Shown: positions 29,532 to 43,090 of the stretch, one piece after another | Numbering within the stretch: the stretch's first letter is position 1 | Layout: every line of letters starts with the position of its first letter | NCBI GenBank assembly: GCA_005882115.1 | Contig: VBEG01000028.1 | Span: 1-51,123, forward strand | From: Chloroflexota bacterium | GTDB lineage: Bacteria; Chloroflexota; Dormibacteria; Dormibacterales; Dormibacteraceae | DNA length: 51,123 bases | Reading direction: 5' to 3' | Program-made: the position numbers and the translations under genes | The notes under the pieces: generated by a model | Told to the model about the DNA's origin: nothing | The model's input: the letters and a program-made list of their open reading frames with translations, nothing else | Database searches by the model: none

Positions 29532-30860
29532 TTAAACCTTCTCCTTGGCCTGTCCGTTCTCCGGCGCGACCTGCAGCTCGAGGCCCTGGCGTCCGACGAC
29601 TCGCACCGTCGACCCGGCGGGGATCGGCTTTTCAGCGGTCGCTTTCCAGAGCGCGCCCTGCACAAAGACTAGACCCTCGGGCGCGAGCTCTTCGCGAACC
29701 TCGCCGACCGCCCCGAGCATCGCCTCGCCGCCCACGAAGGCGGGCTGACGCCTGGCGGTCCAGACCTTGCGAATGAAGAAGACGAAGAACGCGAGGGTGA
29801 TCACGGCCACGGCCAGGGAGACCAGCGGGTTGACGCCAAGGCCGATGGGGCCGGTGTTGATCAGAAACGCCATTCCGAGGAGGAGCGCGAAGACGCCTCC
29901 CACGCTAAGAAAGCCATGAGTCGGGGCCTTCAGATCAGCGATGAAGAGGAGCAGCGCGAGCAGCATCAGCAGCGCCGCGGCGATGTTCACGGGCAGGTTC
30001 GCCAGGGAGACGATCGCCAACACGGCTGCGATCCCGCCCACGACCCCTGGCAGGATCAGGCCCGGGTTGGAGAGCTCGGTGATGATGCCGTATCCAGCCA
30101 CGATGATGAGAAGCGCGGCGATCGTCGGATCGATGAGCGCGTTCAGGAAGACCTGCCAGAAGGGCATGGGGTTGTCGCTGATCACGGCGCCGGCGCTGTG
30201 GATGACAAGGCTTCCGTTGGCGCGGGGCACCGAGCGACCATCGACCTGGCTCAGCAGCGACCCGATGTCCGTGGCCTCGAGGTCGGCCACGTGCAGGCGG
30301 ACCGCCTCCTCGGCGTTGATGTTCACGCTGTTGCGCACCGCCTGTTCCGCCCAATCGGCGTTGCGGCCGTGCATTGTGGCGAGGTTACGAACGCGGGTCA
30401 CCGCGTCGTTGAGGACCTTGGCTCCGAGGTCGCCTGTGAGGTCCGCGCCCGTTGCCTGGATCGGGTGCGCGGAGCCGATGTTCGTGCCGGGGGCCATCGC
30501 CACCACGTCCGCCGCCTGGGCCACGAAGAGGCCGGCCGAGGCGGCGCGTGCTCCCGACGGATACACGAAAACGATCACGGGGACCGTGCTGTTGACGAGG
30601 CTCGTCACGATGTCGTCCATCGAGTTGGAGATTCCCCCGGGCGTGTTCAGAATCACGAGCAGCGCGTCAGCGTGATCGGCTTCCGCGCGACTCACTGACG
30701 CTCCGATGTATGAAGCGGTGATTGTATTGATGTCGCCGTTGAGGTCTGCCTGCTCGATGTGCGGCGCGGCCGCCGCGGCGTGGACGGGCAGGAGCGCTGT
30801 CGCGACGCCCAGAACCAGCCAGGCAAGCCGTAGGATGCGAAGCGCCACCCGCGCGCGCAT
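29532..30860 (-). CDS. NfeD family membrane serine protease (ClpP-class)
   Basis: Long-type NfeD of 442 residues. Signal peptide (RILRLAWLVLGVATALLPVHA), ClpP-like protease domain with LNTPGGISNSMDDI, VYPSGARAASAGLFVAQAAD (catalytic Ser in the GARAASAG block) and NIGSAHPI, a conserved Lys-bearing position AKVLNDAVTR, then four or five transmembrane helices and a C-terminal OB-fold (GEVREELAPEGLVFVQGALW). It cleaves slipin C-termini in archaeal homologues. ATG 30860 is chosen: it precedes the signal peptide and lies six bases after CATACT (30872-30867). An upstream open frame to 30914 adds unconserved residues. Confidence 0.92.
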   Translation of the reverse strand: MRARVALRILRLAWLVLGVATALLPVHAAAAAPHIEQADLNGDINTITASYIGASVSRAEADHADALLVILNTPGGISNSMDDIVTSLVNSTVPVIVFVYPSGARAASAGLFVAQAADVVAMAPGTNIGSAHPIQATGADLTGDLGAKVLNDAVTRVRNLATMHGRNADWAEQAVRNSVNINAEEAVRLHVADLEATDIGSLLSQVDGRSVPRANGSLVIHSAGAVISDNPMPFWQVFLNALIDPTIAALLIIVAGYGIITELSNPGLILPGVVGGIAAVLAIVSLANLPVNIAAALLMLLALLLFIADLKAPTHGFLSVGGVFALLLGMAFLINTGPIGLGVNPLVSLAVAVITLAFFVFFIRKVWTARRQPAFVGGEAMLGAVGEVREELAPEGLVFVQGALWKATAEKPIPAGSTVRVVGRQGLELQVAPENGQAKEKV

Positions 30861-31006
30861 GCACCGAGTATGGCAACCCTCAGCCACAGCCGCTCGATGT
30901 AAAACGTGGAACATCCGGCCATCTCCCTACCCGGGGGGAGGTCGGCGGCGAGAGCCGCCGGGTGGGGGCAGGAAGCCATTCCGACCGAGCGTAGAATCGG
31001 TCAGCG
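30861..31006. promoter_or_regulatory. Divergent promoter region nfeD / sigma-like gene with GC-rich hairpin
   Basis: Minus strand CATACT (30872-30867) sits six bases before the nfeD ATG. Plus strand TAGAAT (30992-30997) sits nine bases before the sigma-like ATG. Between them, GGCGGC-GAGA-GCCGCC (30944-30959) forms a hairpin, with ACCCGG and CCGGGT as alternative outer arms; this looks like a dispersed GC-rich repeat. TGTAAAACGTGGAACA at 30898-30913 has one good half of a ParB site. Confidence 0.45.
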
Positions 31007-31621
31007 ATGGGGGCGCAGCGCGTGCATTCCGATGGCGACGACGCCGTGATGCGAGATCTGCGTCAGCAAGTGCGGACCACCCCGCCGCTTCAGGCGGGCG
31101 AGCAGGAGAGGTTGCTCGCGCGAATCGCCCTCGGTGACCGAGCAAGCCAGGATCGCCTCGTCGCGACCAACCTCGCCATGGTGATCCGAATGGCGGAAGC
31201 TCGCCGGGAGCGAGGCCTTTCCGTTTCTGACCTCGTCTTGGAAGGATCTTTGGGTTTCCTCGAGGCCATGAACACGTTTGTTCAGAGCAAGAGCGCGGAC
31301 TTCATCGCGTTCGCCGAACGCAAGGTCGGCGACCAGATGGACACCGCGATCGCCTCCGAGGCCGCCGCAGTCCGCGACGCGGAGCTGCTCGTCGCGGCCG
31401 CGACCGACTACGAGCGCACCGAGCTCTTACTCGCCAGGGTCCTGCGGCGTGCACCGATGGAAGCCGAGATCGCGGAAAAGCTCGAATGGACCGTCGAGCG
31501 CACCCGTTATGTGGCGCAGGTCGTCGCCGAAGCAAGGCGTCGCCATGACGAGGAGCTGCTCGCCTTCATCGACCCTGAGGCTCTCGACCCCGAAGCGTTC
31601 GACGACGCAGTTGACGGCTAG
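31007..31621 (+). CDS. Sigma-70-like protein with regions 2-3 only
   Basis: 204 residues. Residues about 45-125 align with sigma-70 region 2: RLVATNLAMVIRMAEARRER, GLSVSDLVLEGSLGFLEAMN (the DL..EG..GL..A...F core) and FAERKVGDQMDTAI. Residues 145-175 (RRAPMEAEIAEKLEWTVERT) resemble region 3. Nothing resembling the -35-binding helix-turn-helix of region 4 follows; an acidic tail ends the protein. It may bind RNA polymerase without normal promoter recognition, or be a regulator. The last 11 bases overlap the gcvT TTG start, so it is coupled to the glycine cleavage genes. Confidence 0.75.
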   Translation: MGAQRVHSDGDDAVMRDLRQQVRTTPPLQAGEQERLLARIALGDRASQDRLVATNLAMVIRMAEARRERGLSVSDLVLEGSLGFLEAMNTFVQSKSADFIAFAERKVGDQMDTAIASEAAAVRDAELLVAAATDYERTELLLARVLRRAPMEAEIAEKLEWTVERTRYVAQVVAEARRRHDEELLAFIDPEALDPEAFDDAVDG

Positions 31622-32735
31622 CGCCCTGCAACGGACGCCGCTCTACGATCGCCATATCGCCCTCGGTGGACGGATGGTGGACTTTGGCGGCTGGGAGATG
31701 CCGCAGCAATACACATCCATCCGCGACGAGCATTTCGCCGTTCGCCAGGCGGCCGGCCTGTTCGACGTCTCGCACATGGGACGTTTTCGCGTCGCCGGCG
31801 CATCCAGCCGGCAATTTCTGCAAGGCCTGGTCACCAATGACATCGCCCCTCTCGTCCATGGTCAGGCCCAGTACAACCTCATGTGCAACGAGGAGGGCGG
31901 GATCATCGATGACCTGGTGGTGTACTGCGGAAGCGAGGGCTTCTTCGTCGTCGTCAACGCGTCGAATCGCGAAAGGGACCTGAGTTGGTTTCGCGAGCAC
32001 GCGCCCGCCGACGTTGAGGTCGAAGATCGGACATTCGAGCTCGCGCTCATCGCCTTCCAGGGCCCGCGCGCGCAGGAGCTGCTGCCATGCGACGGACTCG
32101 ACGCGATCCCGTACTTCGGCTTCGGGCATGGGGACGTGGCGGGGATCCATGCCCTGATCTCGCGGACGGGTTACACGGGCGAGGACGGATTCGAGCTGTT
32201 CATCGACAGCGACCGGGTGGGCGACGTGTGGGACGCCATCCTCGCGGGCGGCAAGAAGGCGGGCGTACTTCCGGCAGGCCTCGGTGCTCGCGACGCGACC
32301 CGACTCGAGGCGGCACTTCGTCTGTGGGGAAACGATATGGACGAATCGGTCAACCCATACGAGGCGGGGCTTGGTTGGACGGTCAAGCTCGGCAAGGGCG
32401 ACTTCATCGGCCGCGACGTGCTCCAGAAAGTGAAGGCTGACGGAGCCCGGCGCCAGCTCGTCGGCCTGAAGATGCAGCCAGGCGACATCGGCCGACACGG
32501 TGCGGCCGTGTCCACCCAAGGCAAGTCCGTGGGCGTCATCACCAGCGGCACGCACTCCTTCTTTCTCGGCTACCCGATCGCCCTCGCAATGGTGGAAGCG
32601 CGATCATTTCAAGTCGGAGACAGGGCTGTGGTCGAGGTTCGGGGCAGGGAGGCCCCGGCCGAGGTCGTAAAGCTACCTTTCTATCGGGGCTCGGCCCGCT
32701 CACTCAGCGAGAAGAAGGAGAGTCGCCATGGCTGA
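31611..32735 (+). CDS. gcvT: Glycine cleavage system T protein (aminomethyltransferase)
   Basis: Transfers the methylene unit from the H-protein arm to tetrahydrofolate, releasing ammonia. Seen: TPLYDRHIALGGRMVDFGGW near the N-terminus, FDVSHMGRFRVAG, LVTNDIAPL, NEEGGIIDDLVVY, SRTGYTGEDGFELF, GLGARDATRLEAALRLWGND and GVITSGTHSF. 374 residues from TTG 31611, the first start before the conserved N-terminus; an open frame reaches back to 31278 inside the sigma-like gene. Overlaps gcvH by eight bases. Confidence 0.95.
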   Translation: MTASALQRTPLYDRHIALGGRMVDFGGWEMPQQYTSIRDEHFAVRQAAGLFDVSHMGRFRVAGASSRQFLQGLVTNDIAPLVHGQAQYNLMCNEEGGIIDDLVVYCGSEGFFVVVNASNRERDLSWFREHAPADVEVEDRTFELALIAFQGPRAQELLPCDGLDAIPYFGFGHGDVAGIHALISRTGYTGEDGFELFIDSDRVGDVWDAILAGGKKAGVLPAGLGARDATRLEAALRLWGNDMDESVNPYEAGLGWTVKLGKGDFIGRDVLQKVKADGARRQLVGLKMQPGDIGRHGAAVSTQGKSVGVITSGTHSFFLGYPIALAMVEARSFQVGDRAVVEVRGREAPAEVVKLPFYRGSARSLSEKKESRHG

Positions 32736-33105
32736 CCGCCGCTACACCAAGACGCATGAGTGGGTCACGGTCGACGGCAAGCACGCCACGATCGGCATCA
32801 CAGATTTCGCCCAGTCGCAGCTGGGCGATGTGGTCTTTCTGGAGCTGCCGAGCGCGGGCCGCAAGGTCGCGGCTCGCGAGACATTCGGCGTCATCGAGTC
32901 AGTCAAGGCGGCGAGCGATCTCTACTCGCCTGTCGCCGGGAAGATCAGCGAGGTCAACGAGAAGCTGGCATCCAAACCCGAGCTCATCAACTCCGACCCG
33001 TACGGTGAGGGCTGGATCCTGAAGCTCGAGCTGGCCGGGGACCTTCCGGCCGACCTGCTCGATGAAGCCGCGTACAAGAAAGTGGCCGAGGCTTCTTCTC
33101 ACTAG
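32728..33105 (+). CDS. gcvH: Glycine cleavage system H protein
   Basis: Lipoyl carrier shuttling the aminomethyl group between P, T and L proteins. Seen: YTKTHEWVTVDGKHATIGIT, QLGDVVFLELP, and the lipoylation site GVIESVKAASDLYSP with Lys60. Ends with ELINSDPYGEGWILKL. 125 residues. ATG 32728 is preceded by AAGGAGA at a good distance. It lies in the operon gcvT-gcvH-gcvPA-gcvPB. Confidence 0.97.
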   Translation: MADRRYTKTHEWVTVDGKHATIGITDFAQSQLGDVVFLELPSAGRKVAARETFGVIESVKAASDLYSPVAGKISEVNEKLASKPELINSDPYGEGWILKLELAGDLPADLLDEAAYKKVAEASSH

Positions 33106-33106
33106 C

Positions 33107-34399
33107 TTGCCGTACCTCGTCCACTCTCCCGAGGACCGGTCGGCGATGCTCGAGACCCTCGGCGTGCGCTCCATGAACGACCTTCTGGTTGACATCCCGC
33201 AGTCACTGCGCCTCGAGTCGCTGCAGCTGCCGAACGGCCTCTCTGAATTCGAGACGATGGCGCAGGTCTCGTCCCTGGCAGAGCGCAACCATGTATATCC
33301 CGATCGTCTGACGTTTCGCGGCGGCGGAATCTATCGTCGCTTCATCCCGGCTGCAGTGTCCGCGGTCACATCGAAACCGGAGTTCTACACCGCGTATACG
33401 CCCTACCAGGCGGAGGCGAGCCAGGGCACGCTGCAGGCCATCTTTGAATTCCAGACGCTGATCGCCGAGCTGACCGCCCTCGACGTCTCGAACGCATCGC
33501 TCTACGACGGCGCCACGGCGGTCGCGGAGGCCGCGATGATGGCCTACGTACACACCGGCCGCAACGAGGTGCTCGTGTCGGGTTACGTCCACCCCGAGTA
33601 CGTGCAGGTGCTTCGGGCATTCGGTGAGGGCCGTGGCATCAAAGTCCGCAAGGGCGCCGAACCGAACAAGAAAACCGCGGCGATCATCTTTCAGCAACCC
33701 GACTTTCTGGGCCTGCTCGTCGACGCCAGGAGGCTGACGCAGGCGGCTCACGACGTCGGCGCGCTCGCGATCGCGTGCGTCGACCCGATCAGCCTCGCCA
33801 TGCTGGCGCCGCCCGGCGAGTACGGCGCCGACATCGCGGTCGGCGAAGGGCAGCAGCTTGGTCTGTCGCCCAGCTTCGGCGGACCGCACGTCGGATTCAT
33901 CGCGTGCAAGCGCGAGCTGGTGCGAAAGCTGCCGGGACGTCTGGTCGGCACCGCGCACGACGCGCATGGCCGACGCGGATTCGTGCTCGCGCTCGCGGCC
34001 CGCGAGCAGCACATCCGGCGCGAGAAGGCGACCTCCAACATCTGCACGAACCACTCGCTTTGCGCCCTGGCGGCGGCGGTATACCTGACTTACATGGGCC
34101 CGTATGGCCTGCGGCAGATCGCCGACGTCAGCTTCCGGCGAGCGCATTCGCTTGCGGACCGCCTGGCCCGGCTGCAGGGTTGGGAGCCTGCCTTCCCGGA
34201 GCGCCAGTTCTTGAACGAGTTCCCGTTCCGGGTGCCCAAGGCGCGCTCGGTGGTGCGCAAGCTGGCCCGCAAAGGAATCCTGGGCGGGCTCGAGGTGAAC
34301 CGCTGGTTTCGCGAGCTGAAGGACGTCCTGACGTTCACGTGCACCGAGGTCAACGACCCCCAGGCGCTCGACGAACTGATGGCGGTGCTCGAGTCATGA
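33107..34399 (+). CDS. gcvPA: Glycine dehydrogenase (decarboxylating) subunit 1
   Basis: N-terminal half of the split P protein; forms an alpha2beta2 enzyme with gcvPB that decarboxylates glycine on PLP. Seen: PEDRSAMLETLGVRSMNDLL, FRGGGIYRRFIPAAV, YTPYQAEASQGTLQAIFEFQ, LYDGATAVAEAAMMA, GPHVGFIACKRELVRKLPGR and ICTNHSLCALAAAVYL. 430 residues. TTG 33107 lies one base after the gcvH stop and just ahead of the conserved PYLVHSPEDR. The TGA overlaps the gcvPB ATG. Confidence 0.95.
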   Translation: MPYLVHSPEDRSAMLETLGVRSMNDLLVDIPQSLRLESLQLPNGLSEFETMAQVSSLAERNHVYPDRLTFRGGGIYRRFIPAAVSAVTSKPEFYTAYTPYQAEASQGTLQAIFEFQTLIAELTALDVSNASLYDGATAVAEAAMMAYVHTGRNEVLVSGYVHPEYVQVLRAFGEGRGIKVRKGAEPNKKTAAIIFQQPDFLGLLVDARRLTQAAHDVGALAIACVDPISLAMLAPPGEYGADIAVGEGQQLGLSPSFGGPHVGFIACKRELVRKLPGRLVGTAHDAHGRRGFVLALAAREQHIRREKATSNICTNHSLCALAAAVYLTYMGPYGLRQIADVSFRRAHSLADRLARLQGWEPAFPERQFLNEFPFRVPKARSVVRKLARKGILGGLEVNRWFRELKDVLTFTCTEVNDPQALDELMAVLES

Positions 34400-35928
34400 G
34401 CGAGCCCCTCAGCTTCGAGCTCAGCCGTCCCGCCGTCGACCCTCCGCGCCTGCCGGAGGCCGAGGTCGCCGGCCCTGCGCCGGCCGACGTCCTGGGGCGA
34501 GAGATGCTGCGCGCAAGGCCGCCGGGCCTGCCCCGGCTCAGCGAGCCCGAGATCATGCGCCACTACAGCCGGCTCGCTTCGCTCAACTACTCGATCAGCG
34601 AGAACTTCTACCCGCTTGGCAGCTGCACCATGAAGTACAACCCGGTCGTCAACGAGGCGGCCGCCGCGCTTTCGGGGTTTGCCGACCTCCACCCCTACCA
34701 GGACGAAGACTCGGTCCAAGGCGCCCTCGAGCTCATGTGGCGTCTGGAGCGCGCGTTGTGCGCGATCGTCGGCGTCGAGCGTGTGACCCTTCAGCCGGCC
34801 GCCGGCGCTCATGGTGAATGGACCGCCCTGCGCATGATCGCCGCGTTCCATCACTCGCGCGAGGAGAACCGCACCGAGGTCCTGGTGCCGGACTCGGCCC
34901 ACGGCACGAATCCCGCCAGCGCCGCTCTAAGCGGGTTCCACGTGATCGAGGTCCGCTCCGGAGACGACGGCCGGATCAGCCTGGCCGACCTGGAATCCAA
35001 GCTCTCCCCGCGGACAGCCGCCCTGATGCTGACAAACCCCAACACCTTGGGCCTGTTCGAGCGGGAGATCCTGGATATAGCGGAAATGGTGCACGCGACC
35101 GGTGCGATGCTGTACTACGACGGCGCCAACCTCAACGCCTTCATGGGCATCTGCCGGCCGGGCGATATGGGCTTCGACGCGGTGCACATGAATCTGCACA
35201 AGACCTTCACCACCCCGCACGGCGGTGGCGGCCCGGGCGCCGGCCCGGTCGGGGTGAAGTCAGAGCTGGTGCCTTTCCTACCTGCCCCGACGGTGGAGCG
35301 CACCAACGGCCACCTGAGGCTGGATTTCAAGCGCCCTCAGTCGATCGGGCGCGTGCGCAGCTTCTACGGCAACTTCGGCATGCTGGTCCGTGCCTACACC
35401 TACATCCTTGCGATGGGAGGCGACGGCCTGAGCCAGGCCTCGCAGGACGCTGTCCTCTCGGCGAACTACCTGCGCAAGCTGGTGGAAGGGGACCTCGACA
35501 TGCCGCACGAGGGCCCGTGCATGCACGAGTTCGTCGCCAGCGCGCAGAACCTACACGAGGAGGGCGTGAGGGCGCTGGACATCGCGAAGGCCCTCCTCGA
35601 TCGCGACTTTTATGCGCCGACGGTCTACTTCCCGTTGGTCGTCCCCGAGGCCATCATGGTCGAGCCGACCGAGACCGAGAGCAAAGCCACGCTGGATGCC
35701 TTTGCAGGCGCGATCAAGGAGATCGTCGCCAAGGCGAAAAGCGACCCTCAGAGCCTCCACGAGGAGCCGACAAAGCTGCCTGTGGGGAGGCTGGACGAGG
35801 TGAGCGCCGCGCGCCGGATCAACGCCTACCTACAGGGGCTGAGCGAGGACCCGGTTCTGCGCTGGAAGGCCCCCGCGGAGGCGCCCGAAACGGCCCCCCA
35901 ACAAACCCTTCAGGAAAGCCCCTGTTAA
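34396..35928 (+). CDS. gcvPB: Glycine dehydrogenase (decarboxylating) subunit 2
   Basis: C-terminal, PLP-bearing half of the P protein. Seen: NYSISENFYPLGSCTMKYNP, LQPAAGAHGEWTALRMIAAF, PDSAHGTNPASAALSGF, NPNTLGLFER, the PLP-lysine motif MNLHKTFTTPHGGGGPGAGP with Lys269, and MHEFVASAQ near the C-terminus. 510 residues; the last 20 or so (PAEAPETAPQQTLQE) are a low-complexity tail. ATG 34396 overlaps the gcvPA stop (ATGA). Confidence 0.95.
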   Translation: MSEPLSFELSRPAVDPPRLPEAEVAGPAPADVLGREMLRARPPGLPRLSEPEIMRHYSRLASLNYSISENFYPLGSCTMKYNPVVNEAAAALSGFADLHPYQDEDSVQGALELMWRLERALCAIVGVERVTLQPAAGAHGEWTALRMIAAFHHSREENRTEVLVPDSAHGTNPASAALSGFHVIEVRSGDDGRISLADLESKLSPRTAALMLTNPNTLGLFEREILDIAEMVHATGAMLYYDGANLNAFMGICRPGDMGFDAVHMNLHKTFTTPHGGGGPGAGPVGVKSELVPFLPAPTVERTNGHLRLDFKRPQSIGRVRSFYGNFGMLVRAYTYILAMGGDGLSQASQDAVLSANYLRKLVEGDLDMPHEGPCMHEFVASAQNLHEEGVRALDIAKALLDRDFYAPTVYFPLVVPEAIMVEPTETESKATLDAFAGAIKEIVAKAKSDPQSLHEEPTKLPVGRLDEVSAARRINAYLQGLSEDPVLRWKAPAEAPETAPQQTLQESPC

Positions 35929-38025
<2,097 letters not shown>

Positions 38026-38036
38026 GACTGTCCGTT

Positions 38037-39014
38037 GTGCGAATAGCGGTCGACGCCATGGGCGGCGATCACGCGCCAGAGGAGATCGTCAAAGGCGCCG
38101 CCCGGGCGGCAGTCGAATATGGGATCGACATCTCGCTCGTCGGCATCCCCGCATCGGTGCAGCCGCTCCTCGACAGCCATCCGCGGCTGCAGCTCGTGCC
38201 ATGCACGCAGGTCGTGGCGATGGACGAGCACCCGGCGCGGGCGGTGCGCAACAAGCCCGACTCGTCGATATCGGTCTGCGCGCGGCTGTGCAGGGACGGG
38301 CGCGCGGACGGTTGGACATCCGCGGGAAATTCCGGCGCGGTGATGGCGGCTGCCCTGTTCATCCAGGGCCGGATCAAAGGCGTAGAGCGACCCGCGCTCG
38401 GGTCCATCGTTCCCACACAGGAAGGCTTTGCGTACTTCCTGGATGTCGGCGCCAATGTCGACTCGAAACCTGAGTACATGGCGCAGTTCGCCGCGATGGG
38501 CGCCGTCTACGCCCGAGAGATGCTTGGCCTGCCCGAGCCGCGCATCGCGCTCCTCAGCAACGGAGAAGAGGAGGGCAAAGGCGACGAACGGGTTCGCGAG
38601 ACGACCAGGCTGCTCAAGGGATCACTGGCGGGCTTCATCGGCAACGTCGAGCCGAAGGACATCTATGGTGCGCGCGCGGACGTCGTCGTGGCCGATGGGT
38701 TCGTGGGCAACGTGGCGATCAAGATGGCGGAGGCGACAGCCGATTTCCTCTTCCGTACGCTGCGCGAGGAGATTCCCAAAACGCTGTCCGGCATGCTCGG
38801 AGGATTGCTGATCCGACCCGGCGTGCGGCAGATCCGCGACCGGATCGACTGGCGGGAGTTCGGCGGTGCGCCTCTGTTGGGCATCGACGGGGTCGCGGTA
38901 GTGGCTCACGGGCGATCCGACGCGCGGGCGATGAAGAACGCGATCCGGGTTACACGCGACGCGATCGAGAACCAGCTCGTCGGTAAGATTCGAGCGGAGG
39001 TGGGGAGGGCATGA
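38037..39014 (+). CDS. plsX: Phosphate acyltransferase PlsX
   Basis: Converts acyl-ACP to acyl phosphate for phospholipid synthesis. Seen: IAVDAMGGDHAPEEIVKGA at the N-terminus, DGRADGWTSAGNSGAVMAAA, LDVGANVDSKPEYMAQFA, LLSNGEEEGKGDERVRE, FIGNVEPKDIYG and VVADGFVGNVAIKMAEA. 325 residues, normal. GTG 38037. Placed between gyrB and fabF; its TGA overlaps the fabF ATG. Confidence 0.96.
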   Translation: MRIAVDAMGGDHAPEEIVKGAARAAVEYGIDISLVGIPASVQPLLDSHPRLQLVPCTQVVAMDEHPARAVRNKPDSSISVCARLCRDGRADGWTSAGNSGAVMAAALFIQGRIKGVERPALGSIVPTQEGFAYFLDVGANVDSKPEYMAQFAAMGAVYAREMLGLPEPRIALLSNGEEEGKGDERVRETTRLLKGSLAGFIGNVEPKDIYGARADVVVADGFVGNVAIKMAEATADFLFRTLREEIPKTLSGMLGGLLIRPGVRQIRDRIDWREFGGAPLLGIDGVAVVAHGRSDARAMKNAIRVTRDAIENQLVGKIRAEVGRA

Positions 39015-40291
39015 ATTCAGTAAGTCCCATCCATAAGCGGCCTGCCGCCAAAAATGGTCAGACCCGCGTCGTCGTGACCGGGATGGGGACGGTCAACCCG
39101 CTCGGCAAGGACCTCGAGGAGTACTGGCACGGGCTCATCGAGGGTCGCAGCGGCGCAAGCCCCATCGAGCGCTTTCCCACCGACCGCCTCGCGACGAAGT
39201 TCGCCTGCCAGGTCAATACCTTCGATCCGCAGGACTACATCGAGCGAAAGGCTGCCCAGCGTATGGCGCGCTTCTCGCAGATGGCGGTGGCGGCGTCGCG
39301 GATGGCGCTGACGGATTCGGGCCTGGACCTCGCCAAGGAGGATGACTTTCGCGTCGGGGTGGCGATGGGCACCGGGATCGGAGCATTCGACGATATGACG
39401 CAGGGTGCGGCTTCATTTCTCAGCAAAGGCCGGCTGAACCCCCTATACGCGCCGACGATCATTCCGAACATGGCGGGCGCGTCTGTCGCGATGCAGTTCC
39501 ATCTCCGTGGTCCCAACACGACAGTCACGACGGCATGCGCAGCCTCGACGCAGACGCTGGGTGACGCGACCCGAATGATCCAGCACGGCGACGCGGACGT
39601 GATGCTCGCAGGCGGGAGCGAAGCCTCGTTGTGCGAGGTAGGCCTGGCGTCGTTCAATGCCATCCGCGCACTTTCGACGCGGAATGATGCCCCCGAGAAA
39701 GCGAGCCGGCCCTTCGACCTGGATCGAGACGGTTTTGTGCCCGGCGAGGGTGCGGGAATCTTGATCCTCGAGTCACGCGAGCATGCGATCACTCGCGGCG
39801 CACGCATCTACGGCGAGATCCTGGGATATGCGACCACCAACGATGCGTTCCACCAAGTCGCACCCGACGAGACGGGCGAGGCGCCCGCCAAAGCGGTGAC
39901 GCTCGCCCTGAAAGATGCCGGCATCGACGCCAGCCAGGTCGACTACGTCAACGCACACGGCACGTCGACGCAACTCAACGACGCTGGCGAGACGAAGGCG
40001 CTGAAGATCGCACTGGGTGAGCACGCTCGCAAGGTCGCGATCAGCAGCACGAAGTCGATGATCGGCCACCTGCTGGGCGCCGCGGGCGCCGTGGAGGCGA
40101 TCGCGACCCTGCTCACGATCAACCGCGGCATCATCCATCCGACGATCAATTACGAAAATCCAGACCCGGAGTGTGACCTCGATTATGTCCCCAACCAGGC
40201 GCGGCGCCACGACGTGCGTGTGGCGATCTCTAACGGCTTCGGGTTCGGTGGGCACAACGCGGTCGTGGTCCTGGCGAAGTACGAGGAGTAA
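39011..40291 (+). CDS. fabF: 3-oxoacyl-[acyl-carrier-protein] synthase II FabF
   Basis: Elongating condensing enzyme of fatty acid synthesis. Catalytic triad visible: TTACAAST with Cys176, VNAHGTST and MIGHLLGAAGA with the two His. Also VVVTGMGTVNPLG at the N-terminus and GFGFGGHNAVVVLAKY at the C-terminus. 426 residues with a short basic N-terminal extension. plsX-fabF together make a small lipid module; no acpP, fabD or fabG is present. Confidence 0.96.
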   Translation: MNSVSPIHKRPAAKNGQTRVVVTGMGTVNPLGKDLEEYWHGLIEGRSGASPIERFPTDRLATKFACQVNTFDPQDYIERKAAQRMARFSQMAVAASRMALTDSGLDLAKEDDFRVGVAMGTGIGAFDDMTQGAASFLSKGRLNPLYAPTIIPNMAGASVAMQFHLRGPNTTVTTACAASTQTLGDATRMIQHGDADVMLAGGSEASLCEVGLASFNAIRALSTRNDAPEKASRPFDLDRDGFVPGEGAGILILESREHAITRGARIYGEILGYATTNDAFHQVAPDETGEAPAKAVTLALKDAGIDASQVDYVNAHGTSTQLNDAGETKALKIALGEHARKVAISSTKSMIGHLLGAAGAVEAIATLLTINRGIIHPTINYENPDPECDLDYVPNQARRHDVRVAISNGFGFGGHNAVVVLAKYEE

Positions 40292-40298
40292 ATAGGGG

Positions 40299-42781
<2,483 letters not shown>

Positions 42782-42785
<4 letters not shown>

Positions 42786-43090
42786 CCCCGACCGACGCCG
42801 ACCTGGCCTGGATCGGGATCTGGCTGCTGGTCGTGGCGGCCATTGTGATCGTCGCCGAGACGGTGCTCGCAGGCATTTGGAGCGCGCGAATTGCCCGGCA
42901 CTCGCAGGATCTCTCTGCGCGCCTTGCCGCCGAGCAGTCGCGTTTGCATGCTGACGTAGAGCGGCTGCGTGAGGCGCTCGCTGAAACGGCCGTCCTGTGG
43001 CAGCCGTATGGACGCCTCCTGCGCTGGCTGAGCCATCCGCTTGCGATCGCCCTGATGCAGTCGTACGCGCGGCGAAGGGCGGCCCGTTGA
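42782..43090 (+). CDS. Small membrane protein with coiled coil, possible sensor partner of the next kinase
   Basis: 102 residues: one transmembrane helix (about 10-32, [20 protein letters not shown]), then a heptad-like helix ([20 protein letters not shown]), then a second weakly hydrophobic stretch ([17 protein letters not shown]) and a basic end. No known domain. The ATG overlaps the gyrA stop (ATGA) and the stop overlaps the TTG of the histidine kinase (TTGA). It could anchor or sense for that kinase, which has no sensor domain of its own; this is inference. Confidence 0.7.

Noticed and set aside
30898-30913. parS-like site TGTAAAACGTGGAACA near parA
   Set aside because: One half matches the TGTTCCAC form of parS but the other half differs at three or four positions; 12 of 16 matches is weak support in one copy.
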